Below, piece after piece: positions 1 through 5,955 of a stretch of 7,109 bases of DNA. A program made the position numbers and the translations under genes. The first letter of the stretch is position 1; each line of letters starts with the position of its first letter. Below the pieces are notes generated by a model. That model was given only the letters and a program-made list of their open reading frames with translations, searched no databases and was not told the DNA's origin. The stretch lies in contig DNDP01000047.1 in the NCBI GenBank assembly GCA_003484235.1, positions 354 to 7,462 of the forward strand, written 5' to 3'. Source of the DNA: Verrucomicrobiales bacterium. Lineage in GTDB: Bacteria; Verrucomicrobiota; Verrucomicrobiia; Limisphaerales; RI-55.

Positions 1-153
1 GACGAATGGGAGTTGATCTGTCACGGCGCGGAGCCGGAACTGCGCGGACACTTTTCCGCCGCGGACCTTCTGGTCGTTGACTCAACCGTCCTGCCGTTGA
101 ACGAGCTGTTTCTGCTCCGCATCGGTGAAGGCAGTCCGGCGGCGCACACCTGA
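1..153 (+). CDS. Probable ABC transporter ATP-binding protein, C-terminal end (partial)
   Basis: The reading frame is open from the first base to a TGA at 151-153, giving the last 50 residues of a protein whose start lies outside the window. None of the ATPase motifs (Walker A, signature, Walker B) are in view. The call rests on two weak signs. The tail has the shape seen at the end of many ABC-2-type ATPases, a hydrophobic strand followed by an L-x-E-L-F-L-type helix (LPLNELFLL) shortly before the stop. The next gene, 33 nt downstream on the same strand, encodes a membrane protein that resembles an ABC-2 permease. If correct, this subunit would hydrolyse ATP on the cytoplasmic face and power that permease. 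The two genes are probably co-transcribed. It could also be another cytoplasmic protein; the fragment alone cannot decide. Confidence 0.5.
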   Translation, partial: DEWELICHGAEPELRGHFSAADLLVVDSTVLPLNELFLLRIGEGSPAAHT

Positions 154-186
154 ACCGGCCGGAACCAAACCAGGATCCAAATCCCG

Positions 187-2919
187 ATGTCGCCCATCCG
201 TCCGCTGCTGTTCGAGCTCTGTCGCGGCCAAAGAACCGCCTTCGCCGCGACCGGGATCGCCGTCGTCGTGATGGCACTGGTGGTCCAGATCGCCTCGGGC
301 CGCTCCACCCAGGAATGGCTGGCGCCGCTGGCCCAGGTGCTGATGGCCGGATCGCTGGTGGCGCTGTTTGCCGGATTCACGTGCACTGAAACCAACCGGC
401 AGCTGAAACTGGCGGCGTTTCCGGTGCGGCTGTTCTCGCTGCCGGCATCGACCGCAACCTTGGTGCTCGTCCCCATGGTGGCGGGATCGGTCAGCGTGGC
501 GGCGGTCTATCTTGCCTGGGCAGCTTTCGTCCTGCGCCCATTGATTCACGATCAGCCCCTGCTTGAACCGTCGCTGATCTTGATGACGGGTCTCATCTGC
601 CATCAGGCGGTGATGTGGTGCCTGGCCCAGTACCGGCTGATGCGCCTTTTCATCTGCGGGGGCATTGGCGGACTGCTCCTGTGGCTGCTGCTGCTGCCCG
701 AGAGTGTGCTGCCCCGGGAGCTGACCTCCGGCGAAGGGCACCTTCCACAGTTGAAGCTTGGCGCCTTGCTTGCGCTCACCAACCTTGCGGTGGTTTGGCG
801 GACCTGGCTGGCCATCGTGCGACAACGCCATCAGCCGACGGCCGGTTCGGCGCCGCGGAAAGCCGATCTGCCAACGGCACGGCTGGTCGCTGGCGGGGCC
901 TCGCCGTTTCGCTCGCCGCTGCATGCACAGTTCTGGCTGGAGTGGCGGCGCAACGGCTGGATCCTGCCCGGACTTGCGGTCTTCGCCGCGCTGCTGCTCG
1001 CCCATCCGGTTCCTTTGCTGATCGGGCTCGAACCGGAAAGCGCGCTCAGCTTCGTGATGATCGGCGCATTGGTGCCCGTGGCGCTGGCCGCCCTGGTTGG
1101 AAAGGGCCTGGCCGTGCCGGATTTCTGGACCCGTGATCTGCATCTGCCGTCGTTCGTGGCGATCCGACCGCTCAGCTGCGGTCAATGGGTCTTGGTCAGG
1201 CTCGGGATGGCGATGCTGAGCGCGCTGATCGGCTGTCTCGCAATCATCGCCGCCCTGATTGTCGCCACGCTGTTGAGCGGAAGCCTGCCTGCGCTGATGT
1301 CCGAGCTGGTTCCCGAGGAATCGGTCGTCGCCGGGTGGCCGAAATGGATCCTGATGGCGGGCTACGGTCTTTTGCTGGCGATGCTCACCTGGCGTTGCCT
1401 GGTCGTGAGCCTGCACACCGGTCTGCTGGGGCGTCGGATTCCATTTGTCACGGCGACCTTGGGCAGTGTTGTGGCCGTGTTCATTGTCCTGCCGTGGTGG
1501 CTGATCCGGAATTGGCACGAGTTCACCCCCTACAACACTTCGCTGCACTGGCAAACCATGGTGTGGTCGATTGCCGCACTGTGGTTCGCCAAGCTGCTCT
1601 TTGCCGGCTGGGCCTGGAGCGAGGCGCGAAGACGGGAGCTGGTAAGCACGGCCGGGCTCGTGGGCTACGTTGCCTGCTGGTTGCTGGTGGTCCTGGGGAC
1701 CTACCACTTCCTGGCCAACGCGCTGCCTGTTGACCTTTGGGTGCGGCAGGTGATCGGGTTCGCTTCCGGCCTGCTGGTTCCGCTCGGGCGCATCGGCCTG
1801 GCTCCGGTGTTCTTTTCCTTCAACCGACATCGCCGCATTTCGACTCAGGCGCCGGATTTGGCGGAACGCCCCAGCCTGTTGCCGTGGCTGCGCTTCTATG
1901 CGAGCCGGCATGGAATCGTGCTCGCGGCCGTGGTCCTGGCTTCGCTGCTGGCTGCCGGAGTCAAGGCTGGCAGCGTTGCACGCGTCGTTCCGCGGATGAT
2001 TGCCGTCGAAGATCAGGCCTTTCGCGTGCTGGTATGCGGCGCCGGATCACCAGTCATCGTGCTGGAGGGAGACATGGAATCTGCCCTGCACGACTGGGCC
2101 CTCATCCAGCAGTCGCTCTCCCGCTTCACCACGGTCGTGGCCTATGATCGGGCCGGCATCGGCGGTTCACCGGCGTCGCCCAGGCCGCCATCGCTCGCCC
2201 AGAATGCCCGCAGCCTCCACGGCCTGCTGGAAAGCCTGGGCATCGGGGAATCAGTGGTTCTGGTCGGTGCGCACATTGGAGCGGCGTATGCGCGCGCATT
2301 TGCAACGGCGTTCCCCGACCGGGTGGCGGGGATGGTCCTGCTCGATCCCACCGACGAGGAGCCTTCAACGGAGATTACTGAGCGGCTGAAGCGTGATCAT
2401 CCCGGTCTGGCCGAAAAGATTGACGAGTACCTGGTAGGAATCGACCCTTTGTATCGGCCGTATGCGGTGCGACAGCTTGAATTGATCGAAGGCGAGCTGG
2501 CGGAGGTTGCGGCAGGCGAGGTTGAAGAGCAGCGGGTCGAACGCTGGGATTTCCTCAAGTCGGACAAGGTGTACATGAAGACCTATCAGTACACGCGAGC
2601 CGATGTCGGTTCCCAGCTGGAGTACAGGCGCCACGATGAACTGCTCCGGGAAGATCGGCTGTGCCGGATGCCCGCGGTGCCGGTGACGGTGCTGACGGGA
2701 ACCAAGCTTGCACAGGCCAACATGCTGGAGCGGGAGGGGCTGCAACCGTTGAGCCTCGAGCGCAAACTGGCGCGGCGATCGGCATTCCTGGCGGGAATCA
2801 CCGACGCCGAACACGTCAAGCTGGCGGAGGTGGGCGACGACCTGATCGGGACCGGGAGCAGGCAGGTGGTTGCGCACGTTCATGCAATGTTGGCGCGGGT
2901 CCGCGAGACGAAACGTTGA
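187..2919 (+). CDS. ABC-2-like permease fused to a degenerate alpha/beta-hydrolase domain
   Basis: A 910-residue protein. ATG 187 is the first start after the preceding in-frame stop; an AGGA at 172-175 lies 11 nt upstream, a rather long spacing. Residues 1-545 hold about 14 hydrophobic segments: near 19-37, 44-66, 91-117, 127-147, 152-172, 191-212, then 257-278, 286-309, 339-363, 387-407, 420-440, 459-477, 488-510 and 519-543. Two short basic/aromatic motifs, LLFELCRGQR (7-16) and FWLEWRR (249-255), each precede a hydrophobic block, suggesting two permease halves as in ABC-2 exporters. A last segment (576-593) leads into an alpha/beta-hydrolase fold: GAGSPVIVLE (618-627), YDRAGIG (653-659), the nucleophile elbow VGAHIGA (693-699), LLDPTDE (718-724) and a possible catalytic-histidine position H876. 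The elbow has His696 where the Ser nucleophile belongs, and the usual glycine-rich oxyanion loop reads EGDMES, so ester or amide hydrolysis is unlikely. Transport role is inferred from fold and the upstream ATPase-like gene; substrate unknown. Confidence 0.72.
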   Translation: MSPIRPLLFELCRGQRTAFAATGIAVVVMALVVQIASGRSTQEWLAPLAQVLMAGSLVALFAGFTCTETNRQLKLAAFPVRLFSLPASTATLVLVPMVAGSVSVAAVYLAWAAFVLRPLIHDQPLLEPSLILMTGLICHQAVMWCLAQYRLMRLFICGGIGGLLLWLLLLPESVLPRELTSGEGHLPQLKLGALLALTNLAVVWRTWLAIVRQRHQPTAGSAPRKADLPTARLVAGGASPFRSPLHAQFWLEWRRNGWILPGLAVFAALLLAHPVPLLIGLEPESALSFVMIGALVPVALAALVGKGLAVPDFWTRDLHLPSFVAIRPLSCGQWVLVRLGMAMLSALIGCLAIIAALIVATLLSGSLPALMSELVPEESVVAGWPKWILMAGYGLLLAMLTWRCLVVSLHTGLLGRRIPFVTATLGSVVAVFIVLPWWLIRNWHEFTPYNTSLHWQTMVWSIAALWFAKLLFAGWAWSEARRRELVSTAGLVGYVACWLLVVLGTYHFLANALPVDLWVRQVIGFASGLLVPLGRIGLAPVFFSFNRHRRISTQAPDLAERPSLLPWLRFYASRHGIVLAAVVLASLLAAGVKAGSVARVVPRMIAVEDQAFRVLVCGAGSPVIVLEGDMESALHDWALIQQSLSRFTTVVAYDRAGIGGSPASPRPPSLAQNARSLHGLLESLGIGESVVLVGAHIGAAYARAFATAFPDRVAGMVLLDPTDEEPSTEITERLKRDHPGLAEKIDEYLVGIDPLYRPYAVRQLELIEGELAEVAAGEVEEQRVERWDFLKSDKVYMKTYQYTRADVGSQLEYRRHDELLREDRLCRMPAVPVTVLTGTKLAQANMLEREGLQPLSLERKLARRSAFLAGITDAEHVKLAEVGDDLIGTGSRQVVAHVHAMLARVRETKR

Positions 2920-2946
2920 ACGAACGGCGCGAATTTGCCCGGGCAC

Positions 2947-2957
2947 CGTGGTCCACG
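2947..2957. repeat. Perfect 11-bp palindrome upstream of the pilus cluster
   Basis: CGTGG-T-CCACG is a perfect inverted repeat centred on T2952. It lies in the intergenic gap, ending one base before the TTGACA box. With a 1-nt centre it is poorly suited to form an RNA hairpin, so a protein-binding site (operator or activator site) is the better reading. A 5-bp half-site can occur by chance in GC-rich DNA; the position is what makes it notable. Confidence 0.3.
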
Positions 2958-2958
2958 T

Positions 2959-2987
2959 TTGACATTGCCGGAAGCGAACAGTAACAC
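2959..2987 (+). promoter_or_regulatory. Candidate sigma-70-type promoter for the pilB-pilT-pilB2 cluster
   Basis: TTGACA at 2959-2964 matches the -35 consensus exactly. At the optimal 17-bp spacing the -10 position is TAACAC (2982-2987), which keeps only the first, second and fifth consensus bases. Transcription would start near 2994, leaving a leader of about 38 nt before the GTG at 3032. It lies in the largest non-coding gap of the window (2920-3031), directly before the first pilus gene, which supports the call; the weak -10 box limits it. No sigma-54 element with correct GG/GC spacing was found there. Confidence 0.4.
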
Positions 2988-3022
2988 TCCCCCCACATCC
3001 AACGCATAACCATGCAGTACCC

Positions 3023-3026
3023 GAGG
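3023..3026 (+). promoter_or_regulatory. Ribosome binding site supporting the GTG start at 3032
   Basis: GAGG at 3023-3026 stands 5 nt before GTG 3032. This is the clearest Shine-Dalgarno-like site in the window and decides for the GTG. The only nearby ATG (3012) is in another frame and runs into a stop after five codons. The first codons of the gene are visibly richer in A and T than the rest, as is common at well-translated starts. Confidence 0.6.
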
Positions 3027-3031
3027 TAGTT

Positions 3032-4741
3032 GTGGCCGCAAAAGACGATTATTTGTTAGATACATTGACGGAGTTTGGCACGGTGGACGCCGCCCAGGTG
3101 GACCAGTTCCGCGCCGAGGCCGACAGCAAGGGAGAAGGTGTCGTGGACACTCTCGTGGCTGCAGGCATCATCCAACCCATCGATGTCACCCGCGCCAAAG
3201 CCATGCACTTCGGTGCGGAGATGGTGGACCTCAGCGAGCTGCGCCTGACCGATGACGTCATCGCCGCCGTCCCCCGTCACGTGGCGAAGAAATTCAACGT
3301 GGTGCCCGTCCACGTGCACGAAACCGGCGTCGGCGTGGCCGTTTCCGATCCCTCCGACCTGGACACGATGGATGCCGTGCAGGTCGCCCTGAACACGCAC
3401 GTCGAGTGGCGCGTGGCGTCCCCCGAGGACATCCAGTCCGCGCTGAACCGCTACTACGGCGGCCAGGAGAAGAGCCAGCTGGACACGATGATTCAGGACA
3501 TCACCGAAGGTGAGGTCGAGCTGGGCACCATCGGGACCATCGATGCGGACGACGGCGCGCTCGTCGATGCCGACGCCCCCATCATCAAACTGGTGAATTC
3601 CCTGATCGTGGAGGCCTTCAAGCTGCGCGCCTCGGACATTCATCTGGAGCCCCTGTCCAAGAAGTTCCGGGTCCGTTACCGGATTGACGGCGTGCTGCAC
3701 GAGATGAAGGGCCCGCCCAAACGGCTGCAGCTCTCGATCATCAGCCGCCTCAAGATCATGTCCAACATGTCGATCTCGGAGAAGCGCATCCCGCAGGACG
3801 GGCGCATCCAGACGCAGGTTGGCGGCAAGCTCATCGACCTCCGCGTCTCCTGTCTGCCCACCAATCATGGCGAGTCGATCGTCATGCGTATTCTCGACAA
3901 GGAGGGACTGAAGCTGGGGCTGGCGGAACTGGGCTTCTTCACCGACGACCAGCAGACGTTCGAAAGGATCATCGGACTGCCCGACGGCATTCTGCTGGTG
4001 ACCGGTCCGACCGGTTCGGGCAAGACGACGACCCTCTACTCGGTGCTGAACTTCATCAACCGGCCCGACCGCAAGATCATCACGGTCGAGGATCCGGTGG
4101 AATACCTGCTGGCCGGCATCAACCAGGTGCAGGTGAGCGAGATGATTGGCTTCACGTTCGCCAACGCCCTGCGCGCCATTCTCCGTCAGGCGCCCAACGT
4201 GATCATGCTGGGGGAAATTCGTGACCTGGAGACGGCGACCATCGCCATCAACGCCTCGCTGACCGGTCACCTGGTCTTCTCCACGCTGCACACCAACGAC
4301 GCGCCGAGCGCCGTGACCCGTCTGATCGACATCGGCGTGAAACCCTTCCTCGTGGCCTCCTCCACGCGCTGCCTCATGGCGCAGCGGCTGGTCCGCAAGA
4401 TCTGCAAGAAGTGCGGAGCCCCCTACGAACCATTGGCGTCCGAGTTGAAGACGCTCAACATCACGCCCGACCAGATCAAGGACGCAACGTTCCGCAAGGG
4501 CAAGGGCTGCGACAACTGCAACCGCACCGGTTACCGGGGACGGTTCGGCATCTTTGAGATTTTCTCGATCGATGATGAGGCGCGGAAACTGATCTACGAG
4601 AAAGTGCCCTCGTCGGTGCTGCGCATCCGCGCCCGGGAAATGGGCATGCGGACGCTCCGCGAGGATGGCGCGCGCAAAGTTCTCGCCGGATTGACCTCGC
4701 CAGATGAGGTGGTTCGCGCAACGGTGGGCGATGTTGACTGA
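3032..4741 (+). CDS. pilB: Type IV pilus assembly ATPase, PilB/GspE family
   Basis: A complete 569-residue member of the GspE/PilB hexameric ATPases, of usual family length. It would bind ATP at the cytoplasmic side of the inner-membrane platform (PilC) and drive pilin insertion and fibre growth. In order: an N-terminal T2SSE_N/MshEN-like domain (about 1-150); a linker; the N2 region with ASDIHLEP (D202, H204, E206) and PQDGR (254-258); Walker A GPTGSGKTT (325-333, K331); Asp box VEDPVEY (E353, D354); Walker B region with Glu395 (MLGEIRD); His box GHLVFSTLHTND (H413, H420); and a tetracysteine zinc site CKKC (458-461) plus CDNC (493-496). The zinc site and N-domain separate it from PilT. An unusual detail is QAPN (386-389) where the family, including the PilT here, has QDPD before the Walker B strand. 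The N-domain lacks the arginine of the cyclic-di-GMP-binding MshE motif at the expected place, so such binding is not supported. GTG start with GAGG. First gene of the pilus cluster. A T2SS GspE is the alternative; pilT next door favours pilus. Confidence 0.9.
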   Translation: MAAKDDYLLDTLTEFGTVDAAQVDQFRAEADSKGEGVVDTLVAAGIIQPIDVTRAKAMHFGAEMVDLSELRLTDDVIAAVPRHVAKKFNVVPVHVHETGVGVAVSDPSDLDTMDAVQVALNTHVEWRVASPEDIQSALNRYYGGQEKSQLDTMIQDITEGEVELGTIGTIDADDGALVDADAPIIKLVNSLIVEAFKLRASDIHLEPLSKKFRVRYRIDGVLHEMKGPPKRLQLSIISRLKIMSNMSISEKRIPQDGRIQTQVGGKLIDLRVSCLPTNHGESIVMRILDKEGLKLGLAELGFFTDDQQTFERIIGLPDGILLVTGPTGSGKTTTLYSVLNFINRPDRKIITVEDPVEYLLAGINQVQVSEMIGFTFANALRAILRQAPNVIMLGEIRDLETATIAINASLTGHLVFSTLHTNDAPSAVTRLIDIGVKPFLVASSTRCLMAQRLVRKICKKCGAPYEPLASELKTLNITPDQIKDATFRKGKGCDNCNRTGYRGRFGIFEIFSIDDEARKLIYEKVPSSVLRIRAREMGMRTLREDGARKVLAGLTSPDEVVRATVGDVD

Positions 4742-4743
4742 TT

Positions 4744-4764
4744 CCCGGCGCGCCGCCGGCCGGG
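4744..4764 (+). other. GC-rich hairpin between pilB and pilT
   Basis: CCCGGC (4744-4749) and GCCGGG (4759-4764) can pair as a 6-bp all-GC stem with a 9-nt loop, starting two bases after the pilB stop. No T-run follows (the next bases are GGAACC), so it does not look like an intrinsic terminator. It could protect the 3' end of an upstream transcript or attenuate read-through into pilT, or be chance in GC-rich DNA. Confidence 0.3.
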
Positions 4765-4791
4765 GGAACCTGAATCTGATTTAGAAACGCT

Positions 4792-5943
4792 ATGTCCTAC
4801 TCGATGTCCGATCTTCTGCAGCTGATGGTGTCCGAGGGCGCCGCCGACCTGCATGTCCGCGTGGGCGTGCCGCCGGTCATCCGGCTCCATGGCATCCTGC
4901 ACCGCGTGGATGGACCGCCCTGTCGTCCCGAGGATACCGAAGAGCTGATGCGCAGCATCACCTCGGAGGATCACATCCAGCACGTGCGCGAGCGGGGCGG
5001 CGCCGACTTTGGCTTCGCCTTCGGCGAGGTCGCCCGGTTCCGGGTCAGTGTGTTCAAGGAGAAGGGCAATTTCGGAATGGTGCTCCGGCAGATTCCGACG
5101 AAGCTCCTGACCTTCCAGCAGCTGGGCATCCCGCCGGGCATCACCCGGGAGCTCTGCTGGCGACCCCGCGGACTGATCCTTGTGACGGGGCCGACCGGTT
5201 CGGGCAAGACCACGACCCTGGCCTCGATGTTGAACCTGATCAACGAGGAGCGGGATGACGCCCACTTGATCACGATCGAGGACCCCATCGAGTATTACCA
5301 CAAGCACAAGAAGGCCGTGGTGACGCAGCGCGAGGTGAATGTCGATGTTCCGAACTTCGCCGAGGCGCTGCGCCGTGCCCTCCGTCAGGATCCGGACGTG
5401 ATCCTCGTCGGTGAGCTGCGCGATCTGGAAACCATGGAAGCCGCGATCACCGCGGCCGAGACGGGTCACTTGGTCTTCGGCACCCTGCACACCACCGGCG
5501 CCGCCAAGACGATTGACCGTATCACGCAGGCGTTCCCGACCAACCAGCAGGAAATGGTGCGCATCCAGTTGTCCACCGTCCTGCAGGCGGTGATTTCCCA
5601 GCTGCTCCTGCCGCGGTGCGACAAGCCCGGCCGGGTGGCGGTGTACGAGATCATGGTCAACACCCCCTCGATCGCCGCGCTGATCCGCGACAACAAGACC
5701 TTCCGCATCAACTCGGACATCCAGACCGGCGCAAAGTTTGGCATGGTGACCCTCGATGGTTTCCTGATGAACAAGTACAAGGAAGGCGTGATTTCCCGCG
5801 AGGAGGTCATGACCAAGGCGCAGGATCCCGCCACCATCATGCAGAAGCTGCAGGAACTGGATCTGGAGATGGGCCGCAATCCGGAAGGCGAAGAGGACGA
5901 GGGTCACGACACCGGTGAAGGGGGAGAAGGCCACAAAAAGTAA
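4792..5943 (+). CDS. pilT: Twitching motility retraction ATPase PilT
   Basis: A 383-residue PilT-type ATPase, which in known systems forms a hexamer at the pilus base and powers pilin depolymerisation, giving twitching and DNA or surface pulling. It has the short PilT N-domain (about 1-105, with ADLHVRVG at 18-25) and no zinc site. Core motifs: Walker A GPTGSGKTTT (133-142, K139), Asp box IEDPIEY (E163, D164), QDPDVILVGELRD with Glu208, and His box GHLVFGTLHTTGAAKTIDRI (H226, H233). The PilT-specific C-terminal motif usually read as AIRNLIRE is SIAALIRD here (293-300), so the LIR core is kept but the first arginine is lost. About 23 residues at the end (361-383) form a Gly/Glu-rich charged tail that makes it longer than the usual 340-350. 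No clear Shine-Dalgarno site precedes ATG 4792; ATG 4804 (residue 5) is equally plausible and gives a more usual PilT N-terminus. It lies 50 nt after pilB and 12 nt before the next ATPase gene. Confidence 0.92.
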   Translation: MSYSMSDLLQLMVSEGAADLHVRVGVPPVIRLHGILHRVDGPPCRPEDTEELMRSITSEDHIQHVRERGGADFGFAFGEVARFRVSVFKEKGNFGMVLRQIPTKLLTFQQLGIPPGITRELCWRPRGLILVTGPTGSGKTTTLASMLNLINEERDDAHLITIEDPIEYYHKHKKAVVTQREVNVDVPNFAEALRRALRQDPDVILVGELRDLETMEAAITAAETGHLVFGTLHTTGAAKTIDRITQAFPTNQQEMVRIQLSTVLQAVISQLLLPRCDKPGRVAVYEIMVNTPSIAALIRDNKTFRINSDIQTGAKFGMVTLDGFLMNKYKEGVISREEVMTKAQDPATIMQKLQELDLEMGRNPEGEEDEGHDTGEGGEGHKK

Positions 5944-5955
5944 CCCGAAGACATC

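Noticed and set aside
82..1911. A 609-codon open frame on the minus strand opposite the permease gene
   Set aside because: Its product is dominated by Gln, Arg, His, Gly and Pro with no recognisable domain, the usual result of reading a GC-rich gene in antisense. The + strand frame has clear membrane and hydrolase features.
2661..2984. A + strand 107-codon frame overlapping the end of the hydrolase domain and the intergenic gap
   Set aside because: Low-complexity Gly/Ala/Arg product, no ribosome binding site, and it lies in a shifted frame of a well-supported gene.
2920..3031. Sigma-54 promoter in the gap before the pilus genes, suggested by a TTGC at 2965-2968
   Set aside because: No GG lies at the required 12-base offset before the GC, and pilin genes rather than pilB are the usual sigma-54 targets.
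3032..4741. Cyclic-di-GMP-binding MshE-type N-domain in the first ATPase
   Set aside because: The N-domain fold is plausible, but the Arg-Gly start and tandem repeat of the known binding motif are not visible in either PilB-like protein.
4742..4791. Intrinsic terminator between pilB and pilT
   Set aside because: A GC stem exists but no T-run follows, so it was kept only as a possible hairpin.
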